Shown one piece after another: positions 42,880 through 52,154 of a DNA stretch of 64,000 nucleotides (position 1 is its first letter; the number at the start of each line of letters is the position of its first letter). Below the pieces are notes generated by a model. The model was not told where the DNA came from, did no database searches, and saw only the letters and a list, made by a program, of their open reading frames with translations. Both the position numbers and the translations under genes were made by a program. The DNA lies in assembly GCF_022829635.1 (NCBI RefSeq), contig NZ_JAKSYO010000050.1, positions 1 to 64,000 of the forward strand, read 5' to 3'. Source of the stretch: Methylobacterium sp. E-066. GTDB lineage: Bacteria > Pseudomonadota > Alphaproteobacteria > Rhizobiales > Beijerinckiaceae.

Positions 42880-43743
42880 TCAGCCGCCGAAGGCGCGGGG
42901 CGGCAGGCCGCTCACGCCGACATCGAGCTCGAACAACGCCCCCGCGGAGGGCTCGTGCTCGGCGCCCCGCGACGCCGACGTGACGAACAGCCGGTCGAGC
43001 CCTGGGCCCGCGAAGGCGCAGCTCGTGATGTTGGTGGCCGGCAGCGGGATGGCCCGCAGGAGGCGCCCCTCCGGATCCACCCGGCTGAGCCGGCCCGCGC
43101 CCCAATGGCCGATCCACAGGCAGCCATCGGCATCCGTGGTCATCCCGTCGGGCCAGCCCCAGGCCTCGGGGAAGCGCAGGAACTCGCGCTTGCCCGTCAA
43201 GGTGCCGTCGGCGGCGAGGTCGAAGGCGAAGACGGTCCGGGCGGCGCTGTCGCTGTGATAGAGGATCCGGCCATCGCGGCTGAAGGTCGGGCCGTTGGCG
43301 ACGCCGTAAGCGCCGTCCATCCGGCGCCAGGTCAGGTCGGGATCGAGCCGGTGCAGGGCGCCCGAGATCGCGGTCTCGGCCTGGTGCATGCTCCCGGCCC
43401 AGATCCGGCCGGCATGGTCGACCTTGGCGTCGTTCAGGCGGTTGTCCGGATAATCCGGCTCCGGATTGCCGATCGGGGTGACGCTGTCGGCCTCCAGGTC
43501 GAACACCGCGAAGCCGCTCTTCAGGCCGATGATGAAGTCACGCCGCCGGGCGCGGGGGATGATCCAGCCGATCGGCTCCGGGAACGGGCGCGTGCCGGTC
43601 GCGCCGCTGGCGAGGTCGAGCCAGCGCAGGGCCGGCGCCTCGATATCGACCCAGAACAGCCGATCCCGCTCCGGCACCCAGACGGGGCCTTCGCCGAGCC
43701 GGTCGCGCTCGGCACGGGCGACGATGCGGAACTGTGCTTCCAT
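42880..43743 (-). CDS. SMP-30/gluconolactonase-family sugar lactonase
   Basis: 287 residues from the ATG at 43743. Six-bladed propeller features: GEGPVWVPERDRLFWVDIEA, NRLNDAKVDHAGRIWAGSMH, YGVANGPTFSRDGRILYHSD and GWPDGMTTDADGCLWIGHWG, which carry the Glu, Asn and Asp metal ligands. It opens the lactone made by a sugar dehydrogenase. Downstream of the sugar permease gene by about 70 bases, so co-transcribed. In L-arabinose oxidation it is the arabinonolactonase. Confidence 0.88.
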   Translation of the reverse strand: MEAQFRIVARAERDRLGEGPVWVPERDRLFWVDIEAPALRWLDLASGATGTRPFPEPIGWIIPRARRRDFIIGLKSGFAVFDLEADSVTPIGNPEPDYPDNRLNDAKVDHAGRIWAGSMHQAETAISGALHRLDPDLTWRRMDGAYGVANGPTFSRDGRILYHSDSAARTVFAFDLAADGTLTGKREFLRFPEAWGWPDGMTTDADGCLWIGHWGAGRLSRVDPEGRLLRAIPLPATNITSCAFAGPGLDRLFVTSASRGAEHEPSAGALFELDVGVSGLPPRAFGG

Positions 43744-43813
43744 GGATCGCCTTCTTCCAGTCCAGCGACGGGTCCCGGCCCGCCGCCTCACGCAGCATCG
43801 CGGGCGGGGCCGA

Positions 43814-45127
43814 TCAGGCGCGGTCTGACGCGCCCCGGCTCGGCCGGCTGCCCCACAGCGCGAAGAACAGGACGTAGAGTTCGCAGGCGGCCGTGATCAG
43901 GAAGGAGTGCTGCAGGCCGAACCGGTCGGCGGCCCAGCCCTGCACCACCACCAGGGAGCCCCCGGCGATCGCCATGATCAGCAGGCCCGCCCCCTCCTCG
44001 GTCAGGGGCCCGAGGCCGCGGATGCCCAGGGTGAAGATCGTCGGGAACATGACGGCGTGGAACAGCCCCACGGAGATCAGCGCCCACATCGCGAGCGGCC
44101 CCGTCGCGAAGGTCGCCACCAGCATCACCGCGAAGGCCGCGATGGCCGCACCGGCCAGGATGGTCTCGGCGGAGCGCCCCTGCATCAGGTAGCTGCCGAC
44201 GAAGCGGCCGACCATCATCCCACCCCAGAGCAGGAACAGGTAATGCGAGGCCTCGGTGTGCGTGAGGTTGCCGATCTCCGGCTGCGAGACGAAGTTGATG
44301 AACAGGTTCGAGACCCCGATCTCGGCGATCAGGTAGATGAAGATCGCCGGCACGCCGAATACGAGGTTGCGGTGGCGCCAGAGCGACAGCGTTCCGCGCT
44401 CGGTCTTGGCGGTGCGCTTCGCGGCATCGTCCCCGCCGCCGATGGCGGGGAGGGGGAAGCGGGCGATGACGACAGCAAGGACGACGAGGATCGCCGCCAC
44501 GATCAGGTAGGGGAGCTGCACCGACTGCGCGTCGGCCAGCCGCTCGGCCGGGCTCAGGGCGGTGCCGGCGGCGACGTTGCCCGAGGCGGAGCGGCCGAGG
44601 ATCAGGTAGCCGCCGAACAAAGGCGCCAGGGTCGTGCCGAACGAGTTGAAGGCCTGGACGAGGTTGAGGCGCGCCGGGGCGGTCTCCGGCGGCCCGACCA
44701 CCGCCACGTAGGGGTTGGCGGCGACCTGGAGCAGGGTGATGCCGCTGGCGATCACGAACAGGGCGGTGAGGGTGATCGCGTACGAGACCTGATGCGAGGC
44801 CAGGACCATGCCCAGCGTGCCCAGCGCCATGATGCCGAGGCCAACCACCAGGGCACGCTGGTAGCCGATGCGCGCGATCAGCTTCGCCGCCGGGATCGAG
44901 GCCACGAAATACGCGATGAACCACACCGACTCGATCAGCGTGGTCTGCGTGTAGCTGAGGTCGAACACGCTCCGCAGATGAGGCAGCAGCGTGTTGTTGA
45001 TGACCGTGATGAAGCCCCACATGAAGAAGAGGCTCGCGAGCAGCGAGAGGGCCGGGCGGTAGCTGCCCTGGTCCCGCGTCGCCGTCTCCGCCGCGGGCGC
45101 TCCGATGCTCGCGATCGGTCCTGCCAT
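43814..45127 (-). CDS. FHS-type MFS sugar permease (FucP/GluP-like)
   Basis: 437 residues from the ATG at 45127. Twelve membrane spans; FMWGFITVINNTLLPHLRSV (first loop), WFIAYFVASIPAAKLIARIG and YVAVVGPPETAPARLNLVQA then FNSFGTTLAPLFGG, the family's sugar-binding region. It would import a free hexose or pentose by proton symport. First gene of a leftward operon with the lactonase, divergent from the first epimerase; the motif at 45181-45197 lies between. Confidence 0.9.
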   Translation of the reverse strand: MAGPIASIGAPAAETATRDQGSYRPALSLLASLFFMWGFITVINNTLLPHLRSVFDLSYTQTTLIESVWFIAYFVASIPAAKLIARIGYQRALVVGLGIMALGTLGMVLASHQVSYAITLTALFVIASGITLLQVAANPYVAVVGPPETAPARLNLVQAFNSFGTTLAPLFGGYLILGRSASGNVAAGTALSPAERLADAQSVQLPYLIVAAILVVLAVVIARFPLPAIGGGDDAAKRTAKTERGTLSLWRHRNLVFGVPAIFIYLIAEIGVSNLFINFVSQPEIGNLTHTEASHYLFLLWGGMMVGRFVGSYLMQGRSAETILAGAAIAAFAVMLVATFATGPLAMWALISVGLFHAVMFPTIFTLGIRGLGPLTEEGAGLLIMAIAGGSLVVVQGWAADRFGLQHSFLITAACELYVLFFALWGSRPSRGASDRA

Positions 45128-45180
45128 CAAACGTTTCCTCTTGCCGGGGCCGCCTTACGGGCCCCTTATTGTGAATTTCA

Positions 45181-45197
45181 TTTGTATGAGTATATAG
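45181..45197. promoter_or_regulatory. Candidate operator, site 1 (sugar regulon)
   Basis: TTTGTATGAGTATATAG sits 54 bases upstream of the permease start and about 90 bases upstream of epimerase 1. The core TGTATGAGTA recurs at 46541 and 50478. Likely a binding site of the GntR/FadR-type regulator; FadR-class operators are short AT-containing palindrome-like sites. Confidence 0.55.
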
Positions 45198-45283
45198 CGG
45201 ATGTGCCGACGTCAACCGCGGCACCCTTGGAGGGCCGGCGCACGATCGGCAAGGGGAGGGCGAGCATCTTGCCAGGGGATCGG

Positions 45284-46435
45284 ATGCGTGGAGTGGGAGC
45301 GGTTGCGCTGGGCGCCTGTGCGGCGATCCCGGTGGTCGCCCAGGCGGCCGAGCCGGTCCGGACCGTGTTCGGCACCTTGCCGGACGGCCGCACGGTCGAG
45401 GAGGTGACGCTCACCAACGGCAAGGGCGTCACCGCCCGCGTCATTGCCTGGGGCGCCCTGCTGCGGAGCCTCGAGGTGCCCGACCGCGCCGGCAAGCCCG
45501 CCGACATCGTCCTCGGCTACCGCGATCTCGCCGGCTACCTCGCCCAGCCCAACTATTTCGGGGTCAGCGTCGGGCGCTACGCCAACCGGATCCGCGGCGG
45601 GCGCTTCACCCTCGACGGCCGGACCTACACGCTCGCCACCAACGACGGCCCCAACGCCCTGCACGGCGGCACCGCCGGCTTCGACAAGCGGCTCTGGACC
45701 ATCACCGAGGTCAAGGGCGGCGCCACCCCGTCGGTCACCCTGCGCCATGTCAGCCCGGACGGCGAGGAGGGCTATCCCGGCACGCTCACGGTCACCGCGA
45801 CCTATGCGCTGGACGACACCAACACCCTCACGGTCACGTACCAAGCCACCACCAACAGGCCGACGATCGTCAACCTGACCAATCACAGCTTCTTCAACCT
45901 CGCCGGCGAGGGTTCGGGGCGGTCGATCCTGGGCAACGTCCTGACCATCCCGGCCGAACGCTACACCCCGGTCGACGCGACCCTGATCCCGACCGGCGAG
46001 CACGTTCCGGTTGCCGGCACGCCGTTCGATTTCCGCAAGCCGACGGTGATCGGCGACCGTATCCGCGACGGGCGGGACATCCAGATCGTGCGCGGGCGTG
46101 GCTACGACCACAACTGGGTCGTGACCGACGCCCCGACGGCCGAGCCGCATCTCGTGGCCCGGGTCGAGGATCCCGAATCCGGCCGGGTCCTGGAGGTCGC
46201 CAGCAACCAGCCGGGCGTGCAGTTCTACGCGGGCAACTTCCTCGACGCGACCGCGGTGGGCAAATCCGGCCTCGCTTACCGGCAATCGGACGCCCTGGCG
46301 CTGGAGCCCGAGCTGTTTCCCGACACGCCGAACCAGCCGGCCTTCGGCTCGGCCCGGCTCGATCCCGGTGCGACCTACCGGAACGTCATCACCTACCGCT
46401 TCTCCACCGGCGCGGCGCATCGAGGCCACGAATGA
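45284..46435 (+). CDS. Periplasmic aldose 1-epimerase (copy 1)
   Basis: 383 residues. Signal peptide GVGAVALGACAAIPVVAQAA. Galactose mutarotase fold: [16 protein letters not shown] (contains the conserved Arg), [15 protein letters not shown] (HGG motif), [10 protein letters not shown] and YDHNWVV (Glu/His region), and GVQFYAGNF near the end. It interconverts alpha and beta sugar forms before uptake or oxidation. It is almost a duplicate of the next gene. First gene of a rightward operon. Confidence 0.93.
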   Translation: MRGVGAVALGACAAIPVVAQAAEPVRTVFGTLPDGRTVEEVTLTNGKGVTARVIAWGALLRSLEVPDRAGKPADIVLGYRDLAGYLAQPNYFGVSVGRYANRIRGGRFTLDGRTYTLATNDGPNALHGGTAGFDKRLWTITEVKGGATPSVTLRHVSPDGEEGYPGTLTVTATYALDDTNTLTVTYQATTNRPTIVNLTNHSFFNLAGEGSGRSILGNVLTIPAERYTPVDATLIPTGEHVPVAGTPFDFRKPTVIGDRIRDGRDIQIVRGRGYDHNWVVTDAPTAEPHLVARVEDPESGRVLEVASNQPGVQFYAGNFLDATAVGKSGLAYRQSDALALEPELFPDTPNQPAFGSARLDPGATYRNVITYRFSTGAAHRGHE

Positions 46436-46540
46436 TCGATCGCCCGACAGGACCGCCATGACCGCGCTCCTCCGAAAGCGCGCCTGATTTCAGTATCGGC
46501 CCCGGGACACTTCGACCGCCCCGGGCGCCGAGACCTGATG

Positions 46541-46555
46541 TGTATGAGTAGATAG
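46541..46555. promoter_or_regulatory. Candidate operator, site 2
   Basis: TGTATGAGTAGATAG lies 54 bases upstream of epimerase 2. It keeps the ten-base core of sites 1 and 3. Its presence between the two epimerases suggests that the gene and its regulatory leader were duplicated together. Confidence 0.5.
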
Positions 46556-46608
46556 AATGGCCTGCGCGCAATCGGCAGGCCAAGCCGGCGACGGCAGAAG
46601 GAACCTGG

Positions 46609-47760
46609 ATGCGTCTGTTGAAGTGGTTGGTGCTGTGCGGCTGTGCGACGATCCCGATGGTCGCACAGGCGGCCGAGCCGGTCCGGACCGTGTTCGGTAC
46701 TCTGCCGGACGGCCGCACGGTCGAGGAGGTGATGCTCACCAACGGCAAGGGCGTCACCGCCCGGGTGATCGCCTGGGGCGCCCTGCTGCGGAGCCTCGAA
46801 GTGCCCGACCGCGCCGGCAAGCCCGCCGACATCGTCCTCGGCTACACCGATCTCGCGACGTATCTCGACAAGCCGAAACGGTTCGGGGTGACCGTCGGGC
46901 GCTACGCCAACCGGATCCGCGGCGGGCGTTTCACCCTCGACGGCCGGACCTATACGCTGGCCACCAATGACGGCCCCAACACGCTGCACGGCGGCACCGC
47001 CGGCTTCGACAAGCGGCTCTGGACCATCACCGAGGTGAAGGGCGGCGCCACGCCGTCGGTCACCCTGCGCTACGTCAGCCCGGACGGCGAGGAAGGCTTT
47101 CCCGGTACGCTCACGGTGACCGCGACCTACGCGCTGGACGCCACCAATACGCTGACCATCAACTACCAGGCCACCACCGACAAGCCGACCGTCGTCAACC
47201 TGACCAATCACAGCTTCTTCAACCTCGCCGGCGAGGGCTCGGGCCGCTCGGTCCTCGACCAGATTCTGACCATCCCGGCCGAGCGCTACACCCCGGTCGA
47301 CGCCACGCAGATCCCCACGGGCGCGCATGTCCCGGTGGCGGGAACGCCGTTCGACTTCCGCAAGCCGACGGTGATCGGCTCGCGCATCCGCGACGGGCGG
47401 GACATCCAGATCGTGCGCGGGCGCGGCTACGATCACAACTGGGTCGTGACCGACGCGCCCACGGCCGAGCTGCATCTCGTGGCGAAGGTCGAGGATCCTC
47501 ACTCGGGCCGGGTCCTGGAGGTCGCCAGCAACCAGCCAGGTGTGCAATTCTACACCGGTAACTTCATCGACGCGACCGTGGTGGGCAAATCCGGCCTCGT
47601 TTACCGGCAGTCGGACGCCCTCGCGATCGAGCCCGAACTGTTCCCCGACACGCCGAACCAGCCGGCCTTCGGCTCGGCCCGGCTCGACCCCGGCGCCACT
47701 TACCGGAACGTGATCACCTACCGCTTCTCCGCCAGCTCCGCACCCCGGACCCAGCCATGA
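46609..47760 (+). CDS. Periplasmic aldose 1-epimerase (copy 2)
   Basis: 383 residues; signal peptide [20 protein letters not shown]. About 90% identical to copy 1 by eye, with identical catalytic motifs ([21 protein letters not shown]). Differences are concentrated in the signal peptide and a few surface positions. Its last four bases overlap the dehydratase start (ATGA). A recent tandem duplication. Confidence 0.93.
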   Translation: MRLLKWLVLCGCATIPMVAQAAEPVRTVFGTLPDGRTVEEVMLTNGKGVTARVIAWGALLRSLEVPDRAGKPADIVLGYTDLATYLDKPKRFGVTVGRYANRIRGGRFTLDGRTYTLATNDGPNTLHGGTAGFDKRLWTITEVKGGATPSVTLRYVSPDGEEGFPGTLTVTATYALDATNTLTINYQATTDKPTVVNLTNHSFFNLAGEGSGRSVLDQILTIPAERYTPVDATQIPTGAHVPVAGTPFDFRKPTVIGSRIRDGRDIQIVRGRGYDHNWVVTDAPTAELHLVAKVEDPHSGRVLEVASNQPGVQFYTGNFIDATVVGKSGLVYRQSDALAIEPELFPDTPNQPAFGSARLDPGATYRNVITYRFSASSAPRTQP

Positions 47761-49556
47761 CCGATCGCCCGACCAACCGCCCCCTGCGCTCCCGCGCCTG
47801 GTTCGACAACCCCGACAACATCGACATGACGGCGCTCTACCTGGAGCGCTACCTGAATTTCGGGTTGAGCCTGGAGGAGCTGCGCTCGGGCAAGCCGATC
47901 ATCGGCATCGCCCAGACCGGCTCCGACCTGTCGCCGTGTAACCGGCATCACCTCGTCCTGGCGGAGCGCGTGCGCGAGGGCATCCGCGAGGCCGGCGGCA
48001 TCGCCCTCGAATTCCCGGTCCATCCGATCCAGGAGACTGGCAAGCGGCCCACCGCCGGCCTCGACCGCAACCTCGCCTATCTCGGCCTCGTCGAGCTCCT
48101 GTACGGCTACCCCCTCGACGGGGTGGTGCTGACCACAGGCTGCGACAAGACCACCCCGGCCTGCCTGATGGCGGCCGCCACCGTGAACATCCCGGCCATC
48201 GCCCTGTCGGTCGGTCCGATGCTCAACGGCTGGTACAAGGGCCAGCGCACCGGCTCCGGCACCATTGTGTGGCGGGCGCGCCAGATGCTGGCCGCGGGGG
48301 AGATCGACAACGACGGCTTCATCAAGCTGGTGACCTCGTCGGCCCCCTCCACCGGCTACTGCAACACGATGGGCACGGCGACGACGATGAACGCGCTCGG
48401 CGAGGCGCTCGGCATGATGCTGCCGGGCTCCGCGGCGATCCCGGCGCCCTACCGGGACCGCCAGGAGGTCGCCTACCGCACGGGCAAGCGCATCGTCGAG
48501 ATGGTGGCGGAGGACCTCAAGCCGACCGACATCCTGACCCGGGAGGCGTTCCTCAACGCGATCGTCCTCAACTCGGCGATCGGCGGCTCGACCAACGCCC
48601 CGATCCACCTGGCCGCGCTCGCCCGCCACGCGGGGGTCGAGCTCGACATCGCCGACTGGCAGACCCACGGCCTCGACGTGCCGCTGCTCGTCAATCTGCA
48701 ACCGGCGGGCGAGTATCTCGGTGAGGATTATTACCGCGCCGGCGGCCTCCCGGCGGTGGCCGCGCAGCTGATGCGGCGCGGGCTGCTCCACGAGAACGCT
48801 CTGACGGTGAACGGGCGCACCATCGGCGACAATTGCCGCGGCGCGGAGATCGAGGACGAGGATGTGATCCGCCCGATCGACCGGCCGCTGAAGGAGGCCG
48901 CGGGCTTCCTGGTGCTGCGCGGCAACCTCTTCGACGCGGCGATCATGAAGACCAGCGTGATCGGCGAGGAGTTCCGGCAGCGCTACCTCTCGAACCCCGA
49001 GGACCCGGAGGCCTTCGAGGGCCGGGCCGTAGTGTTCGACGGACCGGAGGATTACCACCACCGTATCGACGACCCGGCGCTGGGGATCGACGACAACAGC
49101 ATCCTGATCATGCGCGGCGCCGGCCCGGTCGGCTACCCGGGCGCGGCCGAGGTGGTGAACATGCGTCCGCCCGCCTACCTGATCCGCGCAGGGGTGCACG
49201 CGCTGCCGTGCCTCGGCGACGGGCGCCAGTCCGGCACCTCGGCCTCGCCCTCGATCCTCAACGCCTCGCCCGAGGCGGCAGTCGGCGGCGGCCTCGCGCT
49301 GCTGCGCACCGGCGACCGGGTGCGGATCGACCTGAAGTGCGGCACCGCCGACATGCTGCTCGACGCGGACGAGATCGAGCGGCGGCGCAAGGCCCTGGAG
49401 GAGGCCGGGGGCTACGCCTATCCGGCGTCCCAGACCCCATGGCAGGCGATCCAGCGTGCGAGCGTCGGGCAGATGCACACCGGGGCGATCCTGGAGGGCG
49501 CCGAGCGCTTCCAGCGCATTGCTCAGACCAGCGGGCTGCCGCGCGACAACCACTGA
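47757..49556 (+). CDS. IlvD/Edd-family sugar-acid dehydratase (L-arabonate or D-xylonate type)
   Basis: 599 residues. [2Fe-2S] cluster ligands are C61 (DLSPCNRHH), C129 ([11 protein letters not shown], with the carbamylated-type Lys131) and C202 (STGYCNTMG). [20 protein letters not shown] and [20 protein letters not shown] are conserved. The family dehydrates L-arabonate or D-xylonate to the 2-keto-3-deoxy acid. Starts within the epimerase stop (ATGA), followed by a strong terminator. Exact sugar not decidable. Confidence 0.93.
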   Translation: MTDRPTNRPLRSRAWFDNPDNIDMTALYLERYLNFGLSLEELRSGKPIIGIAQTGSDLSPCNRHHLVLAERVREGIREAGGIALEFPVHPIQETGKRPTAGLDRNLAYLGLVELLYGYPLDGVVLTTGCDKTTPACLMAAATVNIPAIALSVGPMLNGWYKGQRTGSGTIVWRARQMLAAGEIDNDGFIKLVTSSAPSTGYCNTMGTATTMNALGEALGMMLPGSAAIPAPYRDRQEVAYRTGKRIVEMVAEDLKPTDILTREAFLNAIVLNSAIGGSTNAPIHLAALARHAGVELDIADWQTHGLDVPLLVNLQPAGEYLGEDYYRAGGLPAVAAQLMRRGLLHENALTVNGRTIGDNCRGAEIEDEDVIRPIDRPLKEAAGFLVLRGNLFDAAIMKTSVIGEEFRQRYLSNPEDPEAFEGRAVVFDGPEDYHHRIDDPALGIDDNSILIMRGAGPVGYPGAAEVVNMRPPAYLIRAGVHALPCLGDGRQSGTSASPSILNASPEAAVGGGLALLRTGDRVRIDLKCGTADMLLDADEIERRRKALEEAGGYAYPASQTPWQAIQRASVGQMHTGAILEGAERFQRIAQTSGLPRDNH

Positions 49557-49563
49557 ACGGAAG

Positions 49564-49590
49564 CCCCGCCGCCGTGACGGCGGCGGGGTT
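49564..49590. terminator. Bidirectional terminator
   Basis: CCCCGCCGCCG (49564-49574) and CGGCGGCGGGG (49578-49588) with loop TGA, then TTCTTTT on the plus strand. It serves the dehydratase operon; on the minus side it sits inside the 3' end of the GntR gene's region. Confidence 0.85.
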
Positions 49591-49593
49591 CTT

Positions 49594-50334
49594 TTACGCC
49601 TTCAGCGACAGTTCGGTGTCGGCAAGCGCGAGGCGGACCAGTTCGGTCATCGCCGCGCGCGCCGCCTCGACGTCGCCAGCCACGATCGCCTCGTACAGGA
49701 TCCGGTGGTCCGGCATCGGATCGCGGGGCAGGGCGCTGCGGCGCTGCTTGAAGATCGTCGTCCAAGTCACGGCCGCGGCTATGGAACTCGACAGTGCCAT
49801 CAGCGGCCCGTTGCGCGCCGCCTCCAGGATCGTGTTGTGGAAGGCCTGGTCGGCGGCCCGCCCGATCTCGGTGGCGAGGCCGTAGCGGCCCATCTCCTCA
49901 AGGGCATGGCCCATCCGGGAGATGTCGAGCCCCGAGCGCCGCTCGGCCGCCAGGGCCGCCGCCGCCGGCTCGACGATCATCCGCAACTCGAACAGATCCC
50001 GGATAAAGGTTTCGCTGGGCTCGGCCTCGAAGGCCCAGGCGAGGATGTCGGGATCGAGCAGGTTCCAGCGGCTGCGCTGGGTCACGCGGGTACCGGTGCG
50101 GGGCCGGCTCTCGACCAGCCCCTTGGCGCTGAGGATACGCACCGCCTCGCGATAGGCGGTGCGCGAGACCTTCAACTGCTCCGAGAATTCGATCTCGCCG
50201 GGCAGAACGTCTCCCGGCGCGTAGCGGCCCGCCAGGATCGCGATGCCGAGATCGCGCGCCACCGAGCCGTGGATCCGGCGCGAGCCCGAGGCCAGCGGCA
50301 GCTTGATGTCCTCGAACCCCGGATCCCCCCTCAC
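49594..50334 (-). CDS. GntR-family (FadR/FCD) transcriptional regulator
   Basis: 246 residues from the GTG at 50334, which has GGAGGTG six bases upstream; the longer frame to 50424 is not needed. HTH: GDVLPGEIEFSEQLKVSRTA then YREAVRILSAKGLVESRPRT (winged helix, residues 35-80). The FCD ligand domain contains FELRMIVEPAAAALAAERRS, DQAFHNTILEAARN and DHRILYEAIVAGDVEAARAA, with the metal-binding Asp/His residues. Divergent from the semialdehyde dehydrogenase gene. Likely senses a sugar-acid intermediate and controls the regulon through the TGTATGAGTA sites. Confidence 0.93.
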   Translation of the reverse strand: MRGDPGFEDIKLPLASGSRRIHGSVARDLGIAILAGRYAPGDVLPGEIEFSEQLKVSRTAYREAVRILSAKGLVESRPRTGTRVTQRSRWNLLDPDILAWAFEAEPSETFIRDLFELRMIVEPAAAALAAERRSGLDISRMGHALEEMGRYGLATEIGRAADQAFHNTILEAARNGPLMALSSSIAAAVTWTTIFKQRRSALPRDPMPDHRILYEAIVAGDVEAARAAMTELVRLALADTELSLKA

Positions 50335-50474
50335 CCGACACCTCCAGTCCGAGCCGCCAGGACGGGGCAGGATCGCCGCGATCGTACCTGGAAGTTGTAG
50401 GAGCGCAAGCGGCGACACCCGCAAGCATCATAGTGCCGCCAGGCTTGCAGCCACTGCACAACTGCTCTAAGTTA

Positions 50475-50491
50475 TTTGTATGAGTAAAGAG
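50475..50491. promoter_or_regulatory. Candidate operator, site 3
   Basis: TTTGTATGAGTAAAGAG overlaps the first codon (50480) of the annotated semialdehyde dehydrogenase start and lies 141 bases upstream of the regulator's GTG. Core identical to sites 1 and 2. Confidence 0.55.
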
Positions 50492-52087
50492 CTGAGTGTG
50501 AATGCGGAGATTCGCGGCACGATCCTGATCGGCGCCGAGGATGCGACTGCGGCAGATACCTTCCGGGCCGTCGAGGCGGCAACTGGCGCGGCGCTGGATC
50601 CAGCCTTCTCCGCTGCCGGCGCGGCGGAGGTCGCGGTGGCCTGCGCCCTGGCGGATGCGGCGTTCCCGAGCTTTTCCGAATCGACCCCCGAGGTGCGGGC
50701 CGGGTTCCTGGAATCCGTAGCCACGGCCGTGGGCGATCTCGGCGAGCCCCTGATCGAGCGGGCCATGGCCGAGACCGGGCTGCCGCGCGCCCGGCTGGAG
50801 GGCGAGCGCGCCCGTACCATCGGCCAGCTGCGCCTGTTCGCGAGCGTCGTCCGGGCGGGCGACTGGGTCCAGGCCACGATCGATCCGGCCCAGCCCAAGC
50901 GCACGCCCCTGCCGCGCCCCGACCTGCGCCGCCGCCACGTCGCGCTCGGCCCAGTGGTGGTGTTCGGCGCCAGCAACTTCCCGCTCGCCTTCTCGGTGGC
51001 CGGGGGCGACACCGCCTCCGCACTCGCGGCCGGCTGCCCGGTGGTGGTCAAGGGCCACCCGGCCCATCCCGGCACCGGCGAATTGGTCGCCCGGGCGGTG
51101 CGGGCGGCGGTCGCCGCCAGCGGCCTGCATCCGGGCGTGTTCTCCTACCTGCCGGGGCCCTCGAACGCCCTCGGGACGGCGCTGGTCGCCGATTCGCGGA
51201 TCAAGGCGGTGGGCTTCACCGGCTCGCGTGGCGGCGGACTCGCGCTGATGCGGGTGGCGGCGGCCCGCCCCGAGCCGATCCCGGTCTATGCCGAGATGAG
51301 CGCGGTCAATCCGGTCTTGCTGCTGCCCGGCGCCCTGCGGGCGCGGGGCGCGGCCCTGGCCGCCGGCTTCGGCCAGTCCCTGACGCTGGGGGCCGGGCAG
51401 TTCTGCACCAATCCGGGCCTGCTGATCGGGATCGCCGGTTCCGACCTCGAAGCCTTCGCTGAGGCCGCTGCAGCGGCGATCCGCGAGAGCGCGCCGCACG
51501 CGATGCTGACCGCCGACATCCGCGCCCGCTTCGAGCAGGGCGTCGCCGAGATGGCGGGCCGCCCGGGGGTGACTGTCGCGGCGCGCGGGGAGAAGGCTGG
51601 TCCCGGTGGCGCCCCCGCCACCCTGCTGCGCACGGACGGGGCGCGGTTCCTGGCGGATCCCGGCCTCGCCGACGAGATGTTCGGCCCCGCGGCGATCCTG
51701 GTGGCGGCCGCGGACCTCGATGAGGTCAACCGCATCATCGCCGCGCTCCCGGGCCAGCTCACCGCGACCCTGCATCTCGACCGCGCCGACGAGCACATCG
51801 CCGCCGGCCTGGTCCCGGCCCTGGCCCGCAAGGCCGGCCGCATCCTCGCCAATGGCTGGCCCACCGGCGTGGAGGTCGCGCCCGCGATGGTCCATGGCGG
51901 CCCGTTCCCGGCGACCTCGGACGGGCGCAGCACCTCGGTCGGCACCCTGGCGATCGAGCGGTTCCTGCGCCCGGTCTGCTACCAGGACCTTCCCGAGGCG
52001 CTGCTGCCGCAGCCCCTGCGCCCGGACAATCCCTGGCATCTCACCCGCAGGGTCGACGGCACCCTCAGCCCGACCTTCGATCGCTGA
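50480..52087 (+). CDS. Alpha-ketoglutarate semialdehyde dehydrogenase (aldehyde dehydrogenase)
   Basis: 535 residues as read from 50480. A GTG at 50498 is a plausible alternative start, because the operator overlaps the first codons and family members begin near residue 10. NAD(P) site VFGASNFPLAFSVAGGD, general base E272 (YAEMSAVNPVLLLPG), and the nucleophile C309 (GAGQFCTNPGLLI). It oxidises the semialdehyde to alpha-ketoglutarate, the last step of the pathway. First gene of the rightward operon with AraD1, dehydrogenase and porin. Confidence 0.93.
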   Translation: MSKELSVNAEIRGTILIGAEDATAADTFRAVEAATGAALDPAFSAAGAAEVAVACALADAAFPSFSESTPEVRAGFLESVATAVGDLGEPLIERAMAETGLPRARLEGERARTIGQLRLFASVVRAGDWVQATIDPAQPKRTPLPRPDLRRRHVALGPVVVFGASNFPLAFSVAGGDTASALAAGCPVVVKGHPAHPGTGELVARAVRAAVAASGLHPGVFSYLPGPSNALGTALVADSRIKAVGFTGSRGGGLALMRVAAARPEPIPVYAEMSAVNPVLLLPGALRARGAALAAGFGQSLTLGAGQFCTNPGLLIGIAGSDLEAFAEAAAAAIRESAPHAMLTADIRARFEQGVAEMAGRPGVTVAARGEKAGPGGAPATLLRTDGARFLADPGLADEMFGPAAILVAAADLDEVNRIIAALPGQLTATLHLDRADEHIAAGLVPALARKAGRILANGWPTGVEVAPAMVHGGPFPATSDGRSTSVGTLAIERFLRPVCYQDLPEALLPQPLRPDNPWHLTRRVDGTLSPTFDR

Positions 52088-52154
52088 CGCGCCGGCGCGC
52101 GGCGCCACCTGATTTCGAGCCGGTCCGCCGAAGGCTGGCCCTGGGAGGATCACG

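Noticed and set aside
43907..45283. Extension of epimerase 1 across the permease gene
   Set aside because: The open frame upstream of the ATG at 45284 is antisense to the permease; the signal peptide defines the start at 45284.
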